Source of the DNA: Bacteroidetes bacterium UBA2475
GTDB lineage: Bacteria > Bacteroidota > Bacteroidia > B-17B0 > Aurantibacillaceae
DNA length: 64,000 nucleotides
Reading direction: 5' to 3'
Assembly: GCA_002342065.1 (NCBI GenBank)
Contig: DDPF01000003.1
Coordinates: 62,001 to 126,000, forward strand
In this document: in pieces, positions 8,183 to 15,121 of the stretch
How positions within the stretch are numbered: the stretch's first letter is position 1
Layout of the letters: each line of letters begins with the position of its first letter
Position numbers and translations under genes: made by a program
The notes under the pieces: generated by a model
The model's database searches: none
The model's input: only the letters and a program-made list of their open reading frames with translations
Told to the model about the DNA's origin: nothing

Positions 8183-8928
8183 AAAGGAAATCATTACAAG
8201 GTGTAATAAATATTGTAAGGTTTAACTGGCAATTTTATGTAATAGCAATTATTACCATTGCAGGATTACAAATTGCCAATCGCTATTTGCCTGCATCAAT
8301 ACAATTTTTTACTTACATTTTTATATTGTTAAGCGCACTGGCCATTTTGGTTTCGCTGGCGGTGTCGTTATATATTTACGATCTTTCTAATTTGTATACT
8401 TTGGATTGGTTAACAGCATCATCGCCAAAACAAATAGTAAATATTAATGCGGGTTTTGATGAGACCAGTGCTTTGCTCGCGCAAAAATATCCAACTGCCA
8501 ATTTGCAGGTGTTTGATTTTTACGATCCTACTAAACATACCGAGGTGTCTATAGAACGCGCCAGGAAAGCCTACCCACCCTACGCCGGTACAAAAACAAT
8601 AAGTACCAACGCTGTTCCTTTAACTGAAAACTCAACTGATATTATTTTTTTAATTTTAGCTGCGCATGAGATACGTACAGAAGAAGAACGTACTGTTTTC
8701 TTTAAACAATTAAAAAATGCCCTCAGCTCAACCGGTAAAATTATTGTAGTAGAGCATCAGCGCGACTTTGCAAATTTTATGGCCTACAATTTTGGGTTCT
8801 TCCATTTTCATTCAACCGCTGTCTGGAAAAAAGCCTTTAAGGATTCGGGCTTAACTTTAGAAAAAGAATTTAAAATAACACCATTTATTTCTACATTCAT
8901 AGTATCTAAAAATGGAGCTACATCTTAA
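8170..8928 (+). CDS. Class I SAM-dependent methyltransferase with N-terminal membrane anchor
   Basis: Two N-terminal hydrophobic segments (about residues 20-37 and 45-70) anchor the protein. The following domain resembles a Rossmann-type methyltransferase: QIVNINAGFDETSALLAQKY takes the place of motif I but lacks the usual GxGxG glycines; LQVFDFYD is the acidic strand; TDIIFLILAAHEIR the motif IV region; ALSSTGKIIVVEHQRDF the post-IV strand. Overlaps both neighbours (13 bp upstream, 17 bp downstream). Substrate unknown; the anchor suggests a lipid or quinone-like molecule, which is inference. Confidence 0.68.
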   Translation: MEGIKRKSLQGVINIVRFNWQFYVIAIITIAGLQIANRYLPASIQFFTYIFILLSALAILVSLAVSLYIYDLSNLYTLDWLTASSPKQIVNINAGFDETSALLAQKYPTANLQVFDFYDPTKHTEVSIERARKAYPPYAGTKTISTNAVPLTENSTDIIFLILAAHEIRTEEERTVFFKQLKNALSSTGKIIVVEHQRDFANFMAYNFGFFHFHSTAVWKKAFKDSGLTLEKEFKITPFISTFIVSKNGATS

Positions 8929-9316
8929 AATAATAGGGTATTTATGCATCGCACTTTCTTTTGTGCACATTATTTTTCCAAAACAATTTAACTGGAAAAA
9001 AGAAATGCCAGCGATTAGTTTAATAAATCAGCAGCTCATGTATGTGCATACTTTTTTTATTGCCTTTGTGGTTCTATTAATGGGTTTGCTTTGTGTTTGT
9101 TGTAGTCACGACCTGGTAACTACAAAATTGGGAGAGCAAATTTGTTTTGGTTTATTTTTATTCTGGGGCCTGCGTCTTATCTTCCAGTTCTTTGTTTATT
9201 CTTCAAAATTATGGAAAGGCAAAACCTTTGAGACCATCATTCACATTATCTTTTCATTGATCTGGATCTATTTTACTGCTGTTTTTTATGGCATCTATTT
9301 TAAAGTGGAATTTTAG
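8912..9316 (+). CDS. Small four-helix membrane protein, function unknown
   Basis: A 134-residue protein with four hydrophobic helices (LKIIGYLCIALSFVHIIFP, YVHTFFIAFVVLLMGLLCVC, FGLFLFWGLRLIFQFFVYS, IIHIIFSLIWIYFTAVFYG). Basic loop positions favour an N-terminus-out, even-numbered topology. It overlaps the methyltransferase gene by 17 bp and is the last gene of the DoxX-like/DUF2071/methyltransferase operon. No family recognised with certainty. Confidence 0.65.
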   Translation: MELHLKIIGYLCIALSFVHIIFPKQFNWKKEMPAISLINQQLMYVHTFFIAFVVLLMGLLCVCCSHDLVTTKLGEQICFGLFLFWGLRLIFQFFVYSSKLWKGKTFETIIHIIFSLIWIYFTAVFYGIYFKVEF

Positions 9317-9396
9317 GTCTTAACAATTTGTTTATTCGCATAAAAATTTGTATATTTATTTATACAATTTGTATCAAATCCAAAACCGTTATTATT

Positions 9397-10923
9397 ATGA
9401 AACATGTTTATTTATTCATTCTTGTAATTGTTGTTACATTTTCATCTTATTCTGTTACACGTTATGTAACACCCGCTGGCAATGGTAGCTTTAACGGCAG
9501 CAGCTGGCTAAACGCCTTTCCTTCAACATCATTACAAATTGCCATTAACTTATCCGGCAGTGGTGATGAAGTATGGGTAGCTACAGGAATCTATTATACC
9601 ACGAGCAGCGCAACACGCAGCATTTCATTCAACATGAAAAATAGCGTTATTATTTATGGAAGTTTTGCGGGCACCGAAACATCAATTACCCAGCGCAATT
9701 TAACTGCCGGTTTAAGCAGTACCTTAAGTGGCGCTATAGGAACGGTTGGCATTGGTGATAATAGTTATCACGTTATTTCTAATTCCAATTTAAATAACAC
9801 AGCTGTTATTGATGGTTTTATTATTCGCGACGGAAACGATGACAGGGCTGCAACCACTTCTGACTTTGGTTTGGGTGGCGGCATTTATAATGGCGGCAGC
9901 GGAACAGGAAATGTTTGTAGTCCAACAATTCGCAACTGCGTTATTACTAATAACCAGGCCGTATTTGGTGCGGGTATTTTTAATAACGGCTACCTTGCCG
10001 GAACGTCTAACCCTATAATTTTAAATTGTGTTATTACTACAAATACTGCAACCACTGGTGGTGGCGGTATTGATAATTTTGGTGTTGCAGGAAATGCAAG
10101 TCCAATTATCACCAATTGTGTTATCTATAATAATACGGCCACCTTTCGTGCCGGCGCTATGTATTGCTGGGGCGGTAATAATGGTAATGCAAGTCCGGTA
10201 GTATTAAACAGCTGTTTCGTAAATAATAGTGCGGTAGATGGTGGCGGTATTGTATGCGACCGGTTAAACACCAGTGCAGGGAGTTCAGGTACAGCAACAC
10301 CAAATTTTAGAAATTGTATCTTCTGGGGAAATACTGCTTCCGGAACAGGGCCTCAGTTTCTTATTTTAGCAAATGCTGCCTTTGTTGCAACTTATACCGA
10401 TATTGATCTGGCAGGACAAACATCGCCACATATTATGTCAGGTCCCGGTACAGCAACAATCAATTCTAATCCAACATTCTTTAATATTGCAAACGGCGTC
10501 GGACCGGATAATAAATGGATGACAGCTGATGATGGCTTGCAAATATTTAGTTCATCGCCCTGCGTTAATGCGGGAGATAATACCGGTGTAACCGCAACAG
10601 ATATACTAAATAATTCAAGAACACAGTTTGGAATCGTTGACATGGGGCCGTATGAAAATATGATCATTACATCTCTTTCAAAAAATGGATCAGAAAGCGA
10701 TGATATTATTTTATATCCCAACCCAACAAAAGATCAGGTTTATTTCTCAGGAATAAAAAACAGTAACGGAAAAATAAAATTTGTAAATAGTTTAGGTCAA
10801 ATTGTTCTTGAAACTAATTTATCAGAACATATTGACCTGAAAGAAATACCAAAAGGTGTTTATTTTGTTGTAATAGAAAAGGCAGGAGAAAGCCTTACTA
10901 AAAAGCTGATATTAGCAGATTAG
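9397..10923 (+). CDS. Secreted parallel beta-helix protein with T9SS C-terminal sorting domain
   Basis: ATG 9397 is preferred over the TTG at 9328 because it starts a normal signal peptide (MKHVYLFILVIVVTFSSYS). The mature protein begins RYVTPAGNGSFNGSSWLNA, typical of pectate-lyase-like right-handed beta-helices, and continues with Asn-rich coils (NPIILNCVITTNTATTGGGG, SPIITNCVIYNNTATFRAGA). The last 75 or so residues (LYPNPTKDQVYFSG, SLGQIVLETNL, PKGVYFVVIEKAG, KKLILAD) form a type A sorting domain that directs export through T9SS and attachment to the cell surface. Substrate unknown; it could be a polysaccharide-binding or degrading surface protein or an adhesin. Confidence 0.85.
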   Translation: MKHVYLFILVIVVTFSSYSVTRYVTPAGNGSFNGSSWLNAFPSTSLQIAINLSGSGDEVWVATGIYYTTSSATRSISFNMKNSVIIYGSFAGTETSITQRNLTAGLSSTLSGAIGTVGIGDNSYHVISNSNLNNTAVIDGFIIRDGNDDRAATTSDFGLGGGIYNGGSGTGNVCSPTIRNCVITNNQAVFGAGIFNNGYLAGTSNPIILNCVITTNTATTGGGGIDNFGVAGNASPIITNCVIYNNTATFRAGAMYCWGGNNGNASPVVLNSCFVNNSAVDGGGIVCDRLNTSAGSSGTATPNFRNCIFWGNTASGTGPQFLILANAAFVATYTDIDLAGQTSPHIMSGPGTATINSNPTFFNIANGVGPDNKWMTADDGLQIFSSSPCVNAGDNTGVTATDILNNSRTQFGIVDMGPYENMIITSLSKNGSESDDIILYPNPTKDQVYFSGIKNSNGKIKFVNSLGQIVLETNLSEHIDLKEIPKGVYFVVIEKAGESLTKKLILAD

Positions 10924-11032
10924 AGGTTTTTTAGCCTCCGGCAGAACTCCCATTAATAGGGCCTTTTGGGGTAATTTCTCAAAATTTTATGGAATTTTCA
11001 CGTTTGTTTCATCTAAATAGAAACAAGAAAAC

Positions 11033-11671
11033 ATGAAAGCTCTCTCTCAAACCAGCTCGCTCAACAAATTTTCGCAACAGTCGTTAGCATTGCTATTTAC
11101 TTTTGGCGGTTTTTTTCCGGTAACTTCCATCATCTTACATTGTTTAGGCATTTTGCCTTTGCAACAATGTTTGGTTTTTTTAGTAATTCCTGTGTTATTA
11201 TCCTTTATTACTTTAGGCATAAAATTTCCTGCTATTGGTAAAACTGTTATTGCTGGTTTTATTGCCGGCATCATTTCTGTTTTTTTATACGATCTTTCTC
11301 GTGTACCTTATATACTTGCTGGTTGGTCGGATTTTATTCCAAAAATTGGTGGTTGGATAACTAACAGCGATGAAAAAAATGCGGTGTTGGGTTACACATG
11401 GCGTTACATTGGTAACGGCGGTGGTATGGGTGTTGCTTTTTTTATTTTGCTCTCACAATTAAAGAACCAAAAACAATTGATATTAAAAGGTCTGTTATAC
11501 GGTCTGTTTATTTTCACAGGTTTAATGTTAACCCTTTTCTTTTTTGAACAAACACAAGACATGATGTTTAAAATTACACCAGTTTCATTTGCCGGCAGTA
11601 TTACCGGACATATTATATATGGTGCAGTGCTCGGCACTTTAGCAAAAAAATATTTTGCCAATAAAAAATAA
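11033..11671 (+). CDS. Multi-pass membrane protein, function unknown
   Basis: A 212-residue protein with about six hydrophobic helices: LALLFTFGGFFPVTSIILHCL, CLVFLVIPVLLSFITLG, TVIAGFIAGIISVFLYDL, GGGMGVAFFILLSQL, LYGLFIFTGLMLTLFFF and ITGHIIYGAVLGTLA. The conserved-looking loop FLYDLSRVPYILAGWSDFIPKIGGW is polar and aromatic, and may line a pore or site. No family recognised. It stands alone and is followed by a long repeat-derived spacer. Confidence 0.6.
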   Translation: MKALSQTSSLNKFSQQSLALLFTFGGFFPVTSIILHCLGILPLQQCLVFLVIPVLLSFITLGIKFPAIGKTVIAGFIAGIISVFLYDLSRVPYILAGWSDFIPKIGGWITNSDEKNAVLGYTWRYIGNGGGMGVAFFILLSQLKNQKQLILKGLLYGLFIFTGLMLTLFFFEQTQDMMFKITPVSFAGSITGHIIYGAVLGTLAKKYFANKK

Positions 11672-12310
11672 GATCCTAAATAATTCCTGAACTTTTATTT
11701 CTGTCGTCACTTTTTGCTTGATTACCGCAATGCGAAGCGTTGAGCGAGACAGTGTGCTGGTAAGCAAAAAATCAAGGCATAAATAATTTCTGAACTTTTA
11801 TTTCTTGCCGTCACTTTTTCCTTGATGAAAAAGTAACCAAAAAATCAAGGCTTTCATAATATTTTGCTAAAAATCGTTGCCATTCAAGCCGATGATTTAA
11901 GCGCTTCGCGAACAGCCAAAATCATCTTCCCACATGCTAACGCTTTTGAATGACAAGATTTTTTACTCAAAATCTTATGAGGCCGTCTCACATTGTGTGC
12001 TTACGCGAACAGCATTACGAATGTAGATTTGCGGTTAGGTGTTTGAGTTTTCGATCTTGATCTTTTGCAGAGATAGCTAGCGAGCTAAGCTAGGCGATAA
12101 GTTGATTAGGCGCACAGAAAATGAGCTTAGCGAGGCAGCGGTTTTGCTTTCGCTGCCTCTACATCGCGAAAGCAAAAATCTCTTTCAAAAAATCAAATGC
12201 GTTTTGGTTACTTTTGAGCGGCAAAAGTGACAAAAAAATCATACAGGAATTTCGACCAAGGAACAGTAAAGGAAAAAAATTAACTCTAAAAAGTTATTTA
12301 AAGATTGTTG
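11672..12310. repeat. Repeat-derived intergenic region with terminal hairpins
   Basis: No convincing gene is present. A block reading TTCTGAACTTTTATTTCT followed by GTCACTTTTT-CTTGAT occurs twice in direct order (about 11685-11735 and 11785-11830). GTCACTTTTTCCTTGATG plus AAAAAGTAACC makes a hairpin at 11815-11840. Its counterpart GGTTACTTTTGAGCGGCAAAAGTGAC appears inverted at about 12207-12232. The two mirror-image hairpins, about 390 bp apart, frame a stretch rich in other short palindromes, as expected of a non-autonomous element. The frame 12121-12360 inside is Lys/Ser-rich and probably spurious. Confidence 0.55.
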
Positions 12311-12336
12311 AGACATTCCGCTTTCCTAAAAAAACT

Positions 12337-12344
12337 TATATTTG
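12337..12344 (+). promoter_or_regulatory. Bacteroidota -7 promoter element (TATATTTG) before the LuxR-type gene
   Basis: TATATTTG matches the TAnnTTTG consensus of Bacteroidota primary sigma factor promoters and lies 22 bp before the ATG at 12366. A TTG is present 26 bp upstream, farther than the usual spacing, so the -33 element is uncertain. Confidence 0.4.
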
Positions 12345-12365
12345 TTTTAACAGTGGTTGAAACAA

Positions 12366-12845
12366 ATGTCAACAGTTTTTTTAGCAAAAAATAAACTCAT
12401 AATTATTTACGGTGCTTCTTTAGCACTGTTATTGTTGATCCTTAAATGGCTCGAATACCGTTTTGTGGTGGTTAGTCATTCTTTCGAAATTTATATTGGT
12501 GGTATTGCACTAATTTTTATGGGTTTGGGAATTTGGCTTGCTTTAAAACTGGCCAAACCAAAAGTGGAGACCGTAATTGTAGAAGTAGAAAAAGAGGTAT
12601 TTATAAACTCTAACCCCGATTTTGTTTTTAACGAGGCCGAACTGGAAAAACTAGGGATCAGCAAACGCGAGCTAGAAGTTTTACAGTTAATGTCGGCCGG
12701 ATTAAGCAATAACGAGATAGCCGAAAAATTATTTGTGTCGTTAAACACCGTTAAGACACATTCTTCCAAACTTTTCGAAAAATTAGACGTTAAAAGACGG
12801 ACACAGGCCATCGAAAAAGCTAAACGCTTGAGTCTCATACAATAA
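12366..12845 (+). CDS. Membrane-anchored LuxR-type HTH transcriptional regulator
   Basis: Two N-terminal transmembrane helices (about residues 9-24 and 39-60) are followed by a charged linker (KVETVIVEVEKEV) and a C-terminal LuxR/NarL four-helix HTH: ISKRELEVLQLMSAGLSNNE, IAEKLFVSLNTVKTHSSKLF, EKLDVKRRTQAIEKAKRL. There is no receiver domain, so control must come through the membrane part or a partner. ATG 12366 is preferred to TTG 12357. The downstream DUF4199 and VOC genes recur with such regulators in Bacteroidota, so it may control that cluster; this is from general knowledge of the arrangement. Confidence 0.8.
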   Translation: MSTVFLAKNKLIIIYGASLALLLLILKWLEYRFVVVSHSFEIYIGGIALIFMGLGIWLALKLAKPKVETVIVEVEKEVFINSNPDFVFNEAELEKLGISKRELEVLQLMSAGLSNNEIAEKLFVSLNTVKTHSSKLFEKLDVKRRTQAIEKAKRLSLIQ

Positions 12846-12926
12846 AAAAAATCATACTTTAGTGTGAAAGTAAAAATTGGTCTTAAAATCACCCTTAAGT
12901 ATGAAGGAAAACGCCTTTTGCCAGCT

Positions 12927-12934
12927 TACTTTTG
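12927..12934 (+). promoter_or_regulatory. Bacteroidota -7 promoter element (TACTTTTG) before the DUF4199 gene
   Basis: TACTTTTG matches TAnnTTTG and lies 29 bp upstream of the ATG at 12964, a plausible distance for a transcript with a short leader. No clear -33 TTG is at the expected spacing. Confidence 0.45.
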
Positions 12935-12963
12935 CGGCATATTAATTATAAAAATTTAAAAAT

Positions 12964-13500
12964 ATGAAAAAAAATGTATTGGTCTTTGGTTCAATAGCCG
13001 GCGTTATTATTAGTGTATTTATGTTCATCAGCATGATGATGCTGAGTAAAGATCCTAATTTTGAAGGAAGTATGGTGGTGGGTTACACCGCTATGCTGGT
13101 TGCTTTCTCTTTTGTTTTTGTGGGTATTAAAAATTTTAGGGATAAATACAACAATGGGTTTATCACCTTTGGCAAAGGTTTTAAAATTGGTCTTTTTATT
13201 TCGCTTATAGCTTCTACCATGTATGTAATTACCTGGATGATAGAGTTGCACTTTTTTATTCCAAATTTTATGGAGCTATACGCAACTCATGCTATTGATC
13301 ATGCAAAACAAAGCGGTGCAAGTGCGGCAGAAATAGATAAACAAATAGCAGAAATGACAAGTTACAAAGAGATGTATAAGAATCCTGTAATGATAATATT
13401 GCTTACCTATATGGAAATTCTTCCGATCGGTATTATTGTAACGCTTATCAGCGCCTTGATCTTAAAAAAGAAAAATAAAGAACAAACTCAATCAGCGTAA
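12964..13500 (+). CDS. DUF4199 family membrane protein
   Basis: A 178-residue protein with four transmembrane helices (VLVFGSIAGVIISVFMFISM, YTAMLVAFSFVFVGIK, FKIGLFISLIASTMYVITWM, MIILLTYMEILPIGIIVTLI). The loop GIKNFRDKYNNGFITFGKGF is a DUF4199 signature. Between helices 3 and 4 is a helical extracytoplasmic segment with EIDKQIAEM. Function unknown. The VOC gene starts 2 bp after its stop. Confidence 0.82.
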   Translation: MKKNVLVFGSIAGVIISVFMFISMMMLSKDPNFEGSMVVGYTAMLVAFSFVFVGIKNFRDKYNNGFITFGKGFKIGLFISLIASTMYVITWMIELHFFIPNFMELYATHAIDHAKQSGASAAEIDKQIAEMTSYKEMYKNPVMIILLTYMEILPIGIIVTLISALILKKKNKEQTQSA

Positions 13501-13502
13501 AC

Positions 13503-13868
13503 ATGACAAAATTAGTAACAGGTATTGGCGGAATATTTTTTCGCTCAAAAGACGATAAAGCCTTAGCGCTTTGGTATGAAGAACATTTTGGTATTAATGC
13601 CGTGCAAAATTATAAACCATGGCAAACAGAAGGAGGTCCAACTGTTTTTGCACCTTTTAAAAGAGAAACAAACTATTTTGGCAATATGAACCAACAGTTC
13701 ATGATCAACTTACGTGTAAGCGATCTTGATAAATTGTATGAGCAATTAAAAACGGCGGGCGTTAAGCTGGACGAAAACAGGATGAACGAATCTTACGGCA
13801 AATTTGCCTGGGCCTATGATCCTGAAGGAAATAAAATTGAATTGTGGGAACCAACAGACGAAAAGTAA
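13503..13868 (+). CDS. VOC (glyoxalase/bleomycin-resistance) superfamily protein
   Basis: A 121-residue single VOC module pair: ITGVGGIFFRS-like strand one, ALALWYEEHFGINAV helix, then INLRVSDLDKLYEQLKTAG and FAWAYDPEGNKIELWEP, the hallmark C-terminal strand with the metal-ligand Glu. Such proteins act as dioxygenases, glyoxalases or binding proteins; which one cannot be told. Co-transcribed with the DUF4199 gene (2-bp gap). Confidence 0.85.
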   Translation: MTKLVTGIGGIFFRSKDDKALALWYEEHFGINAVQNYKPWQTEGGPTVFAPFKRETNYFGNMNQQFMINLRVSDLDKLYEQLKTAGVKLDENRMNESYGKFAWAYDPEGNKIELWEPTDEK

Positions 13869-13874
13869 ATTCAC

Positions 13875-13969
13875 GTGATAGAATACAGATTAAACAGATC
13901 TAACCGATTTTCATTGATCAAAAAAATCTGTGCAGATCAGGTAAATCAGTGTCATCTGTGTTCCATCAC
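13875..13969. repeat. Dispersed hairpin repeat (GGAACGCAGATGACGCTGAT family) with terminal inverted repeats
   Basis: Ends GTGATAGAATACAGA (13875-13889) and TCTGTGTTCCATCAC (13955-13969) are inverted repeats with two differences. The interior reads CTGTGCAGATCAGGTAAATC and resembles the copies at 4.1-4.2 and 6.4 kb. It fills the convergent gap exactly, its last base touching the stop of the DUF1801 gene. Confidence 0.7.
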
Positions 13970-14338
13970 CTATTTCGTTTTTGCTAAATTCTCTTTTACC
14001 CTAAATTTTACAATTTTAGTGATAAGGGCAATTGGAAGTGGCTCATCTAAAGGAAACTGAACGGAACCTTTTCCCTCTTTATAAATAGAAAGTTCTTTTT
14101 TAAATTCTTTATGCCCGGTTGGTGTTGCGTAAAAACCAATGTGTTTTGCATAACCTGCAAAATATACCAGCACACCATTGTACTTGTAGGCCGGCATTTT
14201 ATAACCTATTCCCTCTTCAGCCTTTGGCGCTGCCTTTTTTATAGCAGTGCGCATTTGTTTTAAATACTTTTGAGTTTTTTTCGGAAAGGTTTTTATATAC
14301 TCATCAACGCTTTCCGGTGTTACAGTATTTGCTTTCAT
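13970..14338 (-). CDS. DUF1801 family protein (YdhG-like)
   Basis: A 122-residue protein. Signatures are VDEYIKTFPKKTQKYLKQMR, AIKKAAPKAEEGIGYKMPAY, LVYFAGYAKHIGFYATP and the basic end FPLDEPLPIALITKIVKFRV, matching the DUF1801/YdhG group, a small alpha+beta fold often linked to iron or frataxin-like roles without proof. The frame extends to 14374, but ATG 14338 (MKANTVTPESV) starts the conserved region. Confidence 0.82.
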   Translation of the reverse strand: MKANTVTPESVDEYIKTFPKKTQKYLKQMRTAIKKAAPKAEEGIGYKMPAYKYNGVLVYFAGYAKHIGFYATPTGHKEFKKELSIYKEGKGSVQFPLDEPLPIALITKIVKFRVKENLAKTK

Positions 14339-14398
14339 ATGCAATTGTTTATTAATAAAGAAATCGTAAAACAAATTTACAAAGCATTACTATAACAG

Positions 14399-14800
14399 CT
14401 ATTTAGGCTTAACAATAGTATCGTTCTTTATCGGAGCGCGTTCATATTTATCAATTGGTTCCATGCGCTTGCCCATGCACTTATAACTGTTCAGTAAAAA
14501 GAAAACAACAGAAACTGTCCATACAGCTACTTTCCTGAACCTTGTTTTATATACAGCATTTTCAATTCTATTTACAATGCTGGTAAATGCAGACGTAGTA
14601 TTTGTGTGACGTGAGTTATAACGGCCGCAAATATTTTGTGATGAATTAGTTTTGAAATAATTCTTTATTTCATCCAGACTCATTTTTGTAAAATCAATAA
14701 CTTTTGTCTGGCAGCTACCACAAAATTTTCCATGGTTAACCGATGTCATAGAAGAAAAATTTTCTGAGCATGGTTTTTCTATTTGGATCTTGTTATTCAT
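14399..14800 (-). CDS. CxxC-containing single-pass membrane protein of a Bacteroidota family
   Basis: The 133 residues begin with IQIEKPCSENFSSM, then HGKFCGSCQTKVIDFTKMSL, DEIKNYFK and NICGRY. The spacing Cys / FCxxC / CGR is that of a family found in many Bacteroidota, often fused to or next to carboxypeptidase-regulatory-like domains; it may bind a metal through the cysteines. A membrane helix follows (VAVWTVSVVFFLLNSYKC). No signal peptide, so the Cys domain is predicted cytoplasmic. Function unknown. Confidence 0.7.
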   Translation of the reverse strand: MNNKIQIEKPCSENFSSMTSVNHGKFCGSCQTKVIDFTKMSLDEIKNYFKTNSSQNICGRYNSRHTNTTSAFTSIVNRIENAVYKTRFRKVAVWTVSVVFFLLNSYKCMGKRMEPIDKYERAPIKNDTIVKPK

Positions 14801-15046
14801 TCTTTAATTAAAGATACAAAATGCTTTTTCATTTCCAAAAAGACCGCCTCTATTTGAGTATTATAATACCCGTTTCGGGGTAAAAGACAATAAACGGGAT
14901 ACATAATCCCAATCAAACAAAAACCAACAAAGTCGCTGTGACTGAGTGCAGAGCCATAACTCCATTATTTTAAAAATTATGGCACTATATGTGCTCTTAT
15001 AGTTTAGTTGGTCCCCCCTTTATTAAATTATGTACACAAAACAACA

Positions 15047-15121
15047 ATGGTAAACACCACCACCAAAACAGGAAACAATTATCCTGTTTTTATTATTAAC
15101 CTTTTATATAAATCCCAATGA
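15047..15121 (+). other. Possible leader ORF (24 aa) with terminator-like hairpin upstream of the OmpA-family gene
   Basis: ATG 15047 opens a 24-codon frame (MVNTTTKTGNNYPV, then FIINLLYKSQ) whose TGA overlaps the next gene's start as ATGA at 15118-15121. Inside it, AAAACAGGA (15065-15073) and TCCTGTTTT (15082-15090) form a perfect 9-bp stem with an 8-base loop, followed by TATTATT. The arrangement would suit translational coupling or attenuation, or the hairpin may simply end an upstream transcript. The rest of 14801-15046 contains nothing I can name beyond CCCGTTTCGGGG and AAACGGG fragments. Confidence 0.35.

Noticed and set aside
8170..8928. Methyltransferase gene considered as possibly inactive because motif I lacks glycines
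   Set aside because: The rest of the fold motifs are present, the gene is intact and coupled to both neighbours, and divergent motif I forms are known, so I kept it as a methyltransferase with reduced confidence.
12121..12360. 79-codon open frame considered as a gene
   Set aside because: It is rich in Lys, Ser and Arg, covers repeat-derived sequence, overlaps the promoter of the LuxR-type gene and shows no domain pattern.
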